Below, piece after piece: positions 1-6,430 of a stretch of 7,031 nucleotides of DNA. Numbering within the stretch: position 1 is the stretch's first letter; every line of letters begins with the position of its first letter. This DNA is from CAZDET01 sp964504335. GTDB lineage: Bacteria; Bacteroidota; Bacteroidia; Chitinophagales; Saprospiraceae. Position numbers and translations under genes: made by a program. Under the pieces are notes generated by a model that saw only the letters and a program-made list of their open reading frames with translations, had not been told where the DNA came from and did not search any database. Where the stretch lies: the NCBI GenBank assembly GCA_964504335.1, contig CAZDET010000120.1:1-7031 (forward strand), given 5' to 3'.

Positions 1-470
1 TTGCAGAGGGTACCTATGATACCGCCATCGAAGATTTCCGCCGCAGCCTTTCCTTCGGTGGGGCCGAAGGCCGGCTCGCCAATCAGATCGGCCTGTGCTA
101 CTACTACACAGAGGCCTATGCCCAGGCCATTGAATACTTTGAGCAAGCCTATGCCCTGGAAGGGATGACCCAGGTCGATTACCTGAATAATATGAGCCTG
201 GCAACTATCCGGATCGGCAACCTGGAAGCCGCCAAACCCCACCTGGCGCAACTCGAAGCCCTGCTCCCCGACAACGGCCAGCCCTTCTGGTACTGGACGT
301 TGTACTACGCCCTCCAAGACGAGCCCGAAACCGCCCTCCACCACCTGGAAAAAGCCATCGAACTCGGCTATGACAACTGGGAATGGATCAAGAAGGAGGA
401 AATAATTGCGCCGCTGCGGGCGCATCCGCGGTATGCGGCGTTGGTAGAGCGGGCGCCGGCGGATGAGTAG
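1..470 (+). CDS. TPR-repeat protein, C-terminal part (5' end outside window)
   Basis: The frame is open from base 3 to a TAG stop at 468-470, giving 156 visible residues. The first internal ATG is at 165, but coding clearly extends to the window edge, so the true start lies upstream. The visible part is helical TPR sequence. One repeat includes 'TYDTAIEDFRRSL' (residues 4-16), a second covers about 22-55 (N-Q-I-G-L-C-Y-Y...A-I-E-Y-F-E-Q-A), and a third about 58-90 (YLNNMSLATIRIGNLEAA). A final 'ETALHHLEKAIELGY' repeat leads into a closing module 'IIAPLRAHPRYAALV'. That module (PLRxHPRF/Y-like) commonly closes TPR arrays in Bacteroidota regulators, cyclases and protease-linked TPR proteins. 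The catalytic or DNA-binding N-terminus is not visible, so the function stays open; the TPRs probably mediate protein contacts. The same kind of ending (EFRSLHDQPRFRRLL) closes the SARP regulator downstream. Confidence 0.85.
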   Translation, partial: AEGTYDTAIEDFRRSLSFGGAEGRLANQIGLCYYYTEAYAQAIEYFEQAYALEGMTQVDYLNNMSLATIRIGNLEAAKPHLAQLEALLPDNGQPFWYWTLYYALQDEPETALHHLEKAIELGYDNWEWIKKEEIIAPLRAHPRYAALVERAPADE

Positions 471-596
471 GGGAGTCGCTGGGGGGATGGTTTTTAGTTT
501 TGGGGCCCCTTCCCATTGCCTCGTTATGCTACTTGACGGAAGCGCACACTCGAAGTTGGGTGAAGAGGCCCTAACCAACTGGACGAGCCGTCATCA

Positions 597-1370
597 TTAG
601 TAGGCCGGCGGCGTCATACCTACGTATTCGAATACGTCAAAAATCTCCCGCTTTCCGTAATACGCTTGTTGCAATTCGGTTAACTTCTTCAGAGCAGGTT
701 CTTCCTGAAATCGGGCGGCTAATGCTTCTTTGCTCGAAAACCAACCGTGGATGATCATCCCAATGGGAAAGTCAGGGTTGACTTGCTCCACCACATCAAT
801 TTGGTAGCCTTTAAACACGGGACCGAGCGCACCGATCGCGAGGGGAGCGTAATCTCGAAACTGAATCAACTGCATCGTTTCGGGACTGTGTACGTCGTGT
901 TGGTTGATTAGGTAAATGGTTTTGGTCGCGCCGCTCAACTGCTTTTCTGCCGGTCGATTTGGATAGATCAGCGTCCGCTGCTTCGATACCACGTATGGTG
1001 GTGCCGTAGCCAAAAAGTTGGTCTGATCCGCTATGGCCGCTTGCCCAGCGGAGGATTGAAGACTCTCTTGAAAAGCTGCTGGGTTGTCAAACCACAATTC
1101 TACGATGGCGTCAAAGGCTGGATTGGCTGCGCTGGGAACCGCAAAGTTGGTCACATACCCCCGAATGCCAGGTATCTGTAGTACCAGCGGCATGTGGGTT
1201 TCAATGGAGTAATCGATGAACTCCTGCTGGCTCATGTCCTGCTTCTTAGTACTGAAGAATGTCACCTTGAAAAAGTCTTGGGTGGCAATTTGCGACGAGG
1301 CAGGTGTAGCAAGTGCCAGGTACCCCCCTAGCAAAAGAAAGCGTACGATAGATTGAATAAAACGATTCAT
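597..1370 (-). CDS. Secreted tandem EthD-domain (dimeric alpha/beta barrel) protein
   Basis: The protein has 257 residues. The N-terminus MNRFIQSIVR plus a hydrophobic stretch (11-22) and 'ATPASSQ' reads as a Sec signal peptide cleaved near residue 25-27, so the mature protein is probably periplasmic or exported. Two EthD-like halves follow. Half 1 (about 34-130) begins FKVTFFSTKK and has the family hallmark 'ETHMPLVLQIPGIRGYV' (57-73) and 'FDAIVELWFDNPAAF' (86-100). Half 2 (about 150-250) has the matching 'FRDYAPLAIGALGPVFKGY' (171-189) and 'GMIIHGWFSSKEALAARF' (204-221). EthD proteins are ferredoxin-fold dimers; some assist ring-hydroxylating or ether-degrading oxygenases, but most have no known reaction. 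A tandem could form an internal pseudo-dimer. The His of half 1 (H59) is Tyr (Y174) in half 2, so the halves are not equivalent. It is divergent from the SARP regulator, 59 bp away, which suggests shared control. No substrate can be named. Confidence 0.8.
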   Translation of the reverse strand: MNRFIQSIVRFLLLGGYLALATPASSQIATQDFFKVTFFSTKKQDMSQQEFIDYSIETHMPLVLQIPGIRGYVTNFAVPSAANPAFDAIVELWFDNPAAFQESLQSSAGQAAIADQTNFLATAPPYVVSKQRTLIYPNRPAEKQLSGATKTIYLINQHDVHSPETMQLIQFRDYAPLAIGALGPVFKGYQIDVVEQVNPDFPIGMIIHGWFSSKEALAARFQEEPALKKLTELQQAYYGKREIFDVFEYVGMTPPAY

Positions 1371-1381
1371 GATTTTTTGAG

Positions 1382-1389
1382 CAAAGCTA
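1382..1389 (-). promoter_or_regulatory. Candidate Bacteroidota -7 box (TAGCTTTG) for the EthD gene
   Basis: On the minus strand TAGCTTTG matches the Bacteroidota -7 consensus TAnnTTTG exactly. It ends 11 nt upstream of the EthD-protein ATG, which implies a very short leader. No TTG/TTTG -33 element is seen at the usual 17-23 nt upstream. The promoter would therefore be weak or activator-dependent, which would fit control by the divergent SARP gene. The second point is inference. Confidence 0.35.
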
Positions 1390-1429
1390 TTCGGCGTCCG
1401 TTAGTTGATCGTTATCTTCAAGTTTGACT

Positions 1430-3175
1430 ATGCTAACCATTGCCACCCTCGTTCAGGAACGCATTCACTGGCAGGAGGATCTGCTTTCCATTCAGACAAA
1501 GAAGGCCGAAGCGCTTTTTCTGTTCCTTTGCATTGAGCATTGCTTTTTCCAGCGTTCTGTGCACCGACGGGAATACCTGGCCGACTTATTCTGGCCAGAT
1601 TTGGACCGCCACGCGGCCTTAAACAATCTTCGGCAGTCTCTGCATCATATTCGAGCGGCGTGCAAGGGGAAAGCATGTCCGGTGCCACTCCTGACCAACC
1701 GTTCCACCGTTTGTTTCAGCAAAGAAATTCCAATTTGGTGCGATTTGCAAGCCCTATCTACAGACAGCGTAGAGGGCTTACTCCAGCTTCCTAATGGAGC
1801 CCTCCGGGTTTTGCCAAATACGGTACTCTATGATGCCCACCCCTTTCAGGAATGGTTGGAAGTAGTACAGGTAGAAGTGGACCGTCGGGCCGATCGGAGC
1901 TTTTTGGAAGCGATCGATCAGGCTTGTAATGCACGGAATTGGTTGCAGGTAGAAGCCTTGATCACGAACTATCTAAGCCGAACCAGTGGATCATTCACCC
2001 TGCTGGAGCAACTAGCTACCGCAAACGCCAAACAAGGAAAGTGGGCGCAAGCTGAACATTGGCTAGAGCAGGCCGGCTATAGCCGGCAACGGGCAGAGGA
2101 GTGGATGCAGCATTTTCAAGCGGAGGAACGGTTGTATTTTAAGCGGCAAATTTACACCCCGGCCGCTGATGCCTTAGCGTACTACCTGCAGGCCTGGTCG
2201 GTATACGCTAAAGCAACAGCAAAGACGACGAATGAAGCCGTCCAGCTATTTCGACGCGCCACCGAAATAGATCCAGGTTTCGCCCGGGCTTTTCTGGGCC
2301 TGGCTACGGCCATCAGCACCCAGGGGAGCTGGTGGGGTGACCAACAAATGCAACACCTGTTACCCGAATACGAGGCCGCGATCATCGGTGCTCGGCAGGA
2401 CCCGACCCTAGAGCCAGAAATCGAAGCAGTAATGGGTTGGACCAAATTATGGCTCTGGGAACTGCACTCGGCATTAGAGCATTTTCAGCACGCTACGGAG
2501 GTCACCAGTAGCACCAGCTATGGCTGGACAGGATTGGTGCATTCGCTCAATTTACTAGGGCGGTTTGAGGAAGCGGAGTGGGCGGCTCAACACGCCATCA
2601 ACAAAGACCCCCACTTTACACAGAATTACATATGCCTGGCGGAAACGGCGATGTTACGTGGCGAGTACGAGCGTGGCGAGCAGATCTGTCGACTGGCCCT
2701 AAAGCCAAATCCTGATTACCAACCCGGACTGACCGTCTGGATGTGGGCGCTTACTGAGATGGGGCGTGCTGCTGAGGCCATCCAGCTAGCCGAGGCGAGC
2801 TTCCGGCGTTCCGGTCTGCGTCCCTACTATCACCTCGGTCGTCTGGCAAACGCTTATCTGGAAACAAAAAATGAGACGATGGCAACCCGATATTTCCAAC
2901 AAATGGAGGAAGCAGCGGCCCGCGGTGAAAAAGGGTATCCTTACTTCATGGCGCTGCATCTCCACCGCCTCGGGAAGACATCGGAGGCGTTTGATGTGTT
3001 GGAGCAGTATCAAGAGGAGTATCCGACTGACTATCTGTGGCTGAACGTGCAGCCCGAATTTCGGAGTCTGCACGATCAGCCGCGGTTCCGGCGGCTACTC
3101 GATCGCGTGATGCGCCATTCGTCTAGCCGCCTCGCTGTTTCTCCTCCAGCACGTTCCCGTGTTCATCGACGGTGA
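1430..3175 (+). CDS. SARP/AfsR-type transcriptional activator with BTAD and TPR array
   Basis: The protein has 581 residues from ATG 1430. A TTG at 1424 would add two residues, and there is no clear Shine-Dalgarno site to decide. Residues about 1-108 resemble the SARP winged-helix domain: 'IQTKKAEALFLFLCIE' (21-36), then 'RREYLADLFWPDLDRHAALN' (46-65) and 'LRQSLHHIRAAC' (67-78). This corresponds to the family pattern R(K)A..LL.YLA...R..LA.LLWPD....A...LRQ.L..LR. Residues about 109-235 fit a bacterial transcriptional activation domain (HPFQEWLEVVQVEVDRR). Residues about 245-560 are TPR-like helices (for example EAVQLFRRATEIDPGFARAFLG), ending in 'EFRSLHDQPRFRRLL'. SARPs bind direct repeats in target promoters and activate transcription; here the TPR part is the likely signal- or partner-sensing region. 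Its start faces the EthD gene start, making that gene the first candidate target. The last 17 codons overlap the phosphoesterase gene on the other strand, and this basic tail (SRLAVSPPARSRVHRR) looks unlike the rest. Confidence 0.85.
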   Translation: MLTIATLVQERIHWQEDLLSIQTKKAEALFLFLCIEHCFFQRSVHRREYLADLFWPDLDRHAALNNLRQSLHHIRAACKGKACPVPLLTNRSTVCFSKEIPIWCDLQALSTDSVEGLLQLPNGALRVLPNTVLYDAHPFQEWLEVVQVEVDRRADRSFLEAIDQACNARNWLQVEALITNYLSRTSGSFTLLEQLATANAKQGKWAQAEHWLEQAGYSRQRAEEWMQHFQAEERLYFKRQIYTPAADALAYYLQAWSVYAKATAKTTNEAVQLFRRATEIDPGFARAFLGLATAISTQGSWWGDQQMQHLLPEYEAAIIGARQDPTLEPEIEAVMGWTKLWLWELHSALEHFQHATEVTSSTSYGWTGLVHSLNLLGRFEEAEWAAQHAINKDPHFTQNYICLAETAMLRGEYERGEQICRLALKPNPDYQPGLTVWMWALTEMGRAAEAIQLAEASFRRSGLRPYYHLGRLANAYLETKNETMATRYFQQMEEAAARGEKGYPYFMALHLHRLGKTSEAFDVLEQYQEEYPTDYLWLNVQPEFRSLHDQPRFRRLLDRVMRHSSSRLAVSPPARSRVHRR

Positions 3176-4727
3176 GGTCGAGCCTGGTATCTTCTTTGAC
3201 CATGCGGACCTGGTAGCCACAAAATTCCGGTTCGTCGTAATAGATCACCCGACTCACTTCAAAGCCTTCGTACTTGGATTCGAGCGCCAGCTGCATTTCT
3301 TCGGGAAGGCTATCTTCGTAGGCAATAGTGTTGGTGTGGGTGCGCACGGGGATGGCCTCCTGTTGGCGTTCAATGAACCGGTTGGGCTGCCCATCCGGTG
3401 ATTTGACCAGGTCGAAGGCATCGTACAGGTGCCCGGTTGCCGTGTAGGCTTTATAGGCCAGCGTATCGCCATCGATGTGAATGACCTGGAAGAGCTGCGT
3501 ATTTTCTGCCCCCCGGTCGCGCTCGGCCTCTTCGAAATCGTCCCAGGCGTTGGGCCGCAGGCGATACATCTTTCCGCCACTGACGGAGACCACGTAGGCC
3601 GTTCCGGTATAATCGCGGGCATTGACTCCGGCCACGACGTTTTCGGCCTGAGGTGGCGTGCGCCCGCGCGCGTAGCTATGGTCGTGTCCCTGGAGTACTA
3701 TATCCACTTGGTGTTTATCGAACAAGGGTTTCCAAAGGGCCCGCAATTCTTCGTTATTCCGTCGTTCGGAGGCCGAGTACAGCGGATGGTGGAACGTGAC
3801 GACTGTCCACTTGCGGTCGTTCTCCGTCAATACGCTATCCAGCCAGGCTACTTGATTTTCCTGCTGTTCGGTGCTGTTTAGGCTAATGATGCGGGCATCC
3901 TGATAATCTACGTAGTAGACCGTTTCGTCGAGGCTGTCCGGCCCGTTGTCGGGCAGGGTGAATTGGGGGCGCCACTGAATCGAAAGCTCACTGAGCCCCA
4001 GTGCCCAGCCTTCCGGCGTGCGGGGCTGAAATTCGTGATTCCCCGGAGTGGCGATGGAGGGGAGCATGCGGTGAATCCACCCGCCGGCAGAAAACCACTC
4101 GTGCCACTGGTGTTCGTTGTGGGCATTGTTGATCAAATCTCCCGCATGGATGATGAAGCTGGCATCCGGAGCCTTGCGGTAGCTTTCGCGAATGAGGCGC
4201 GACCACAGCTCAAGGATGAAATTTTGAGCATCTCCCACGTACAAAAAGGAAAACGGCTTGGGTTCGGCGGCGGCAGTTCGAAATTGAATCCACTCACTCC
4301 AGATTTTACCGTTGCCCACCCGATAAGCGTAGACCGTATCCGGAATTAGATCCGTAAAGGTCACGGAATGATAATTCGACACCACTTCCGCCCCCGGCAC
4401 ATCCGACGCATCGAAGGTTTCGGTACGTGCCTTCAGCGTGATGGCATTGCGCCAAAACTTAGGAGCCGCCGTGGCCGGAGCAATTTCGGCATACCCAGAG
4501 GTGATGTCGGTGCTGGTGCGCCAGGTCACACTCATACTGGTTGCCGGGTCGGCGGTGAGGTTTAGGACAATATGGTCGGGATGCGCGCCGGGCTGATCCC
4601 AGTCATAAACGAATTCCGGTGTTCGGTAAGCGCGCTTTTCGATCTGGCCATCCACTTGGGCGGCCAGGCCAATCATTCCTACGACCGTTAGGGCAAGAGA
4701 TAGATACTTCATCGATTGGTGGTTCAT
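3123..4727 (-). CDS. Exported purple-acid-phosphatase-like metallophosphoesterase with PepSY-like C-terminal domain
   Basis: The chosen start at 4727 gives 534 residues. An upstream in-frame ATG (4874) would put 49 non-secretory-looking residues before the signal peptide, whereas 4727 has GGGAGG 4 nt upstream and begins directly with signal peptide MNHQSMK plus hydrophobic core YLSLALTVVGMIGLAA. An ATG at 4712 is a second possibility. The domains are an FN3-like PAP N-terminal domain (about 50-152; HIVLNLTADPATSMSVTWRT) and a calcineurin-like phosphoesterase (about 157-390) with GDAQN (165-169), GDLIN (196-200), GNHE (229-232), VTFHH (310-314) and GHDH (347-350). A last domain (about 472-530; LPEEMQLALESKYEGFEV, then LTVDEHGNVLEE) resembles PepSY-like repeats. 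The protein should hydrolyse phosphate esters outside the cytoplasm using two metals. The Tyr of the PAP motif GDxxY is Asn200, so a true purple Fe(III)-tyrosinate site is not expected. Substrate unknown. Confidence 0.88.
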   Translation of the reverse strand: MNHQSMKYLSLALTVVGMIGLAAQVDGQIEKRAYRTPEFVYDWDQPGAHPDHIVLNLTADPATSMSVTWRTSTDITSGYAEIAPATAAPKFWRNAITLKARTETFDASDVPGAEVVSNYHSVTFTDLIPDTVYAYRVGNGKIWSEWIQFRTAAAEPKPFSFLYVGDAQNFILELWSRLIRESYRKAPDASFIIHAGDLINNAHNEHQWHEWFSAGGWIHRMLPSIATPGNHEFQPRTPEGWALGLSELSIQWRPQFTLPDNGPDSLDETVYYVDYQDARIISLNSTEQQENQVAWLDSVLTENDRKWTVVTFHHPLYSASERRNNEELRALWKPLFDKHQVDIVLQGHDHSYARGRTPPQAENVVAGVNARDYTGTAYVVSVSGGKMYRLRPNAWDDFEEAERDRGAENTQLFQVIHIDGDTLAYKAYTATGHLYDAFDLVKSPDGQPNRFIERQQEAIPVRTHTNTIAYEDSLPEEMQLALESKYEGFEVSRVIYYDEPEFCGYQVRMVKEDTRLDLTVDEHGNVLEEKQRGG

Positions 4728-4731
4728 TTCG

Positions 4732-4737
4732 CCTCCC
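4732..4737 (-). promoter_or_regulatory. Ribosome binding site GGGAGG deciding the phosphoesterase start
   Basis: GGGAGG on the minus strand lies 4 nt before ATG 4727. A purine-rich Shine-Dalgarno site is not seen this clearly at the other starts in the window, so it supports 4727 over the longer (4874) and slightly shorter (4712) starts. The spacing is on the short side. Confidence 0.5.
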
Positions 4738-4970
4738 AAGGTACCCGAAAAACATCGATTGGGGTGGTAGAATGTGGGGGGATTGTGTTGGAATTTATTT
4801 TGGGGTTGGAGGGTGCTCCAGCCTAAGAAATCCAGAGCGTCTTGGGGGTAAGTATTTTGAAGCAATTGCTGCAACTCTTAAAATGACGCTCACTCTTGAT
4901 TCTCAGATAATTCGGAACTACAAAAACCGCTCTTCCCTGGCTATCCGATAAGATAAATGCACCTATTCGT

Positions 4971-5234
4971 CTACTCCCCTTTAAACCGGTCCTTTATGGA
5001 ATCCCAATAGCCTGATTTAACCTCTCTCGCTAGTTGAGCGATTTCTGCATCAGTCGCTTTACTTGTACCAACGGCCTGTTTGTAGGCCAGATAGTCCAAC
5101 ATCCATTGAATATCTTCTGCCGGAAGATCCCGAGGCAATCTAAAAGTCTAACGGACTAAATCAGTGCCCTTCGGCTGCATACCCCACTCTGACCTTGCTA
5201 ACTGATAAATCACTGATCAGTAGTGAGTTGACAT
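4971..5234 (-). pseudogene. Small antitoxin-like gene interrupted by two in-frame stops
   Basis: One minus-strand frame from ATG 5232-5234 to TAG 4971-4973 reads as a coherent protein of about 87 codons except for TGA at 5217-5219 and TAG at 5148-5150. The pieces are MSTHY, then 'SVIYQLARSEWGMQPKGTDL' plus VR, then TFRLPRDLPAEDIQWMLDYL continuing through 'AYKQAVGTSKATDAEIAQLA' to 'YWDSIKDRFKGE'. The frame is charged, helical and protein-like throughout. The second stop would be Gln by one C-to-T change (CAG to TAG). Other genes here end normally in TAG, TGA and TAA, so recoding is unlikely. A product could still start at the internal ATG within 'WML' (about 46 residues). The family is not recognised with certainty. 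Size, composition and position behind a DUF3368 toxin suggest an antitoxin or other small TA-associated protein, but that is inference. Confidence 0.55.
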
Positions 5235-5300
5235 CTGTTTTTATCACAGTAACTTTTCCACAATGACAGCAGCCGACAATTCTCATTTTTTGCTAAAAAA

Positions 5301-5600
5301 TCAATGTTTGAGCAGTTCCAGTGATTTCATCCCAATATTCAGGGCCTTTTCATAGAAATTCCGCATGATCTCGACTATGTTGATGCAACGGTAGAAGCAT
5401 GGCGGAATCTTCATATGAAAAACGAGGATCTTGCACGATTTCTGTAAGTTTTACCTGAACTTTGGATAAGGTCGGTGGTGCCAGCGGGTGCGCTGCAACA
5501 TCCATAAGTTTGGGATTGAGTTTGAGTGGGATCTCAAACGGAAATCCGTATTTCAAAGAATGTCTTTGGCGACAAGATACTCGTTAAAGTTAGGCCTCAT
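5301..5600 (-). pseudogene. Third cistron of the TA operon, broken by two opposite frameshifts
   Basis: An ATG at 5598-5600 overlaps the end of the DUF3368 gene by 11 nt and gives MRPNFNEYLVAKDIL before TGA 5553-5555. The adjacent frame then reads on (KYGFPFEIPLKLNPKLMDVA, then KVQVKLTEIVQDPRFSYEDS, then LLPLHQHSRDHAEF) to TGA 5350-5352. From there the first frame resumes as YEKALNIGMKSLELLKH, ending at TGA 5301-5303. The two shifts (-1, then +1) cancel, so one base restored near 5556 and one removed near 5353 would give a single protein of about 100 residues. The overlap with the toxin stop suggests an original translationally coupled gene. The family is not recognised. Read alone, the middle piece (5350-5556) can only start from TTG. 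Alternatives are chance open frames, sequencing indels, or recoding; pseudogene is my preference. Confidence 0.4.
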
Positions 5601-6078
5601 TCGCGAGATCTAATACGGATTGATAAAGGGTAGGATGAATATAAAACCGAGCGACCTCGATCAATTGGTCCATTAGAGCCTGGACAGAAGGAATGAGGCC
5701 CTTTGCTTTGGCCTCTAGAAGTACACCCAGCAATCCGGTGATGGACAGTCCGTACGATTTGGCAACGCGCCGACCTTTTGTTTCATCAATGAGCAGTAGA
5801 TCTGCTTGGAGTTCTATAGCGAGTGCAATGGCTTCGGATTCCCCATAATCGAGGCGCAGACGTAATTCTTCATAGAGCGTGCGATCAGCTACTGTCTGCA
5901 CGGTGATCCAATCGCTTTGCAACAATTCCGAAACCCGATCTCTAGCTGCCTCTAGCCGTCGAAGCTCTTCAGCTACTCCGGTCGGGATGAGGACCTCTTT
6001 ATAGAGATCCGGCAACAGCTGAATCCGATTAATGAGCAGAAAATTAGAAATAGGAGAAGTATCGCTAACAACAATCAT
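5590..6078 (-). CDS. DUF3368 PIN-like toxin (putative RNase)
   Basis: The protein has 162 residues, a normal length for DUF3368. The PIN-like acidic residues are present: D6 in 'VVSDTSPISNFLLI' (3-16), E37/E38 in 'IPTGVAEELRRL' (31-42), D77, E80 and E82 in 'LDYGESEAIALA' (76-87) and D98 in 'LLLIDETKGRRVA' (94-106). The segment 'GLSITGLLGVLLEAKAKGLI' (110-129) is also typical. PIN toxins cleave RNA in the cytoplasm using Mg2+ or Mn2+ held by the acidic cluster; DUF3368 members are regularly found behind UPF0175 antitoxins. The start ATG lies 3 nt after the antitoxin stop, so the two are one operon with probable translational coupling. All expected acidic residues are intact, so the toxin is probably functional. 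RNA target unknown. Confidence 0.88.
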   Translation of the reverse strand: MIVVSDTSPISNFLLINRIQLLPDLYKEVLIPTGVAEELRRLEAARDRVSELLQSDWITVQTVADRTLYEELRLRLDYGESEAIALAIELQADLLLIDETKGRRVAKSYGLSITGLLGVLLEAKAKGLIPSVQALMDQLIEVARFYIHPTLYQSVLDLANEA

Positions 6079-6081
6079 CGA

Positions 6082-6327
6082 CTATAGTCTACCTAATCGT
6101 TGCAGCGTTTTCACATCCTCCTGCAAATCCTCTACGCCGTAATGCAGCGGAATTTCCCGATCCGCCAGCGCGGACTGAAACTGGTGCTGATCGAGCTGGG
6201 CCAGTTTACTAGCTTGTTCTAGCGTAAGGAGTTCCTTAGCGTACAACAATACCGCTATCTCCGTACGAATCGTCTGGGGTTGGACAGCCTGTGCCTCGAA
6301 AACCTGATCGGGAATTTCCAGTATCAT
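6082..6327 (-). CDS. UPF0175-family antitoxin
   Basis: The protein has 81 residues, the usual size for UPF0175. The family pattern is clear: 'RTEIAVLLYAKELLTLEQAS' (about 21-40), where members carry E-(I/L)-A-V-x-L-(Y/F), then 'KLAQLDQHQFQSALADREIP' (41-60) and the closing 'LHYGVEDLQEDVKTLQRLG', matching the usual IPxxY..E.L..D...L end. UPF0175 proteins are small helical, HTH-like antitoxins that neutralise DUF3368 PIN-like toxins and probably repress their own operon. The gene comes first in the operon, as is normal for an antitoxin, and its stop is 3 nt from the toxin start. The leader AAGGAAAAGAAG just before the ATG is purine-rich and may serve as the ribosome binding site. Confidence 0.88.
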   Translation of the reverse strand: MILEIPDQVFEAQAVQPQTIRTEIAVLLYAKELLTLEQASKLAQLDQHQFQSALADREIPLHYGVEDLQEDVKTLQRLGRL

Positions 6328-6345
6328 CTTCTTTTCCTTTTCTAA

Positions 6346-6353
6346 TAAATATA
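6346..6353 (-). promoter_or_regulatory. Candidate -7 box (TATATTTA) of the toxin-antitoxin operon
   Basis: TATATTTA on the minus strand matches TAnnTTTG at all but the last position and lies 18 nt before the antitoxin ATG, leaving room for a leader of about 13 nt. No clear -33 TTG is found at the standard distance upstream, so the call is weak. Confidence 0.3.
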
Positions 6354-6365
6354 ACGGTTTTGCTG

Positions 6366-6430
6366 GTACGGAGTTGTTTGATTAATAGTGTACACTAGGC
6401 AGGTATTACAGAAAATAGTACGATTGTACG
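6366..6430. promoter_or_regulatory. Cluster of GTAC sites with a 12-bp palindrome, candidate TA operator
   Basis: GTAC occurs four times in about 65 bp, at 6366-6369, 6390-6393, 6418-6421 and 6426-6429. Three of these read GTACG, two of them as a tight direct repeat (GTACGattGTACG). The fourth lies in the middle of a perfect palindrome, TAGTGTACACTA (6386-6397). The cluster sits immediately upstream of the candidate -7 box of the antitoxin-toxin operon, where an autoregulatory operator would be expected. Operator function is inferred from position and symmetry only. Confidence 0.35.

Noticed and set aside
471..596. Possible terminator between the TPR gene and the EthD gene (GGGGCCCC at 502-509; weak AGTTGG/CCAACT stem near 554-580)
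   Set aside because: The stems are short or imperfect and have no following T-tract in the right place for either gene.
3429..4349. Long plus-strand open frames (3429-3881, 3963-4349) inside the phosphoesterase gene
   Set aside because: They lie antisense to a gene with clear catalytic motifs and show no recognisable domain; they are shadow frames of GC-rich coding DNA.
4728..4874. N-terminal extension of the phosphoesterase from ATG 4874
   Set aside because: It would place 49 polar, low-complexity residues before an obvious signal peptide, while ATG 4727 has a GGGAGG site.
5196..5227. Repeated ACTGAT and palindrome ACTGATCAGT as an operator
   Set aside because: It lies within the interrupted reading frame at 4971-5234 and needs no further explanation; symmetry is imperfect beyond 10 bp.
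4971..5234. Stop-codon reassignment or readthrough to explain the two internal stops
   Set aside because: Other genes in the window end naturally at TAG, TGA and TAA, and there is no SECIS- or PYLIS-like structure that I can see; nonsense mutation is simpler.
5161..5286. 41-residue minus-strand ORF with a CCHCGK motif
   Set aside because: Its second half overlaps the better-supported pseudogene frame, the zinc-ribbon-like motif is single rather than paired, and nothing else supports it.
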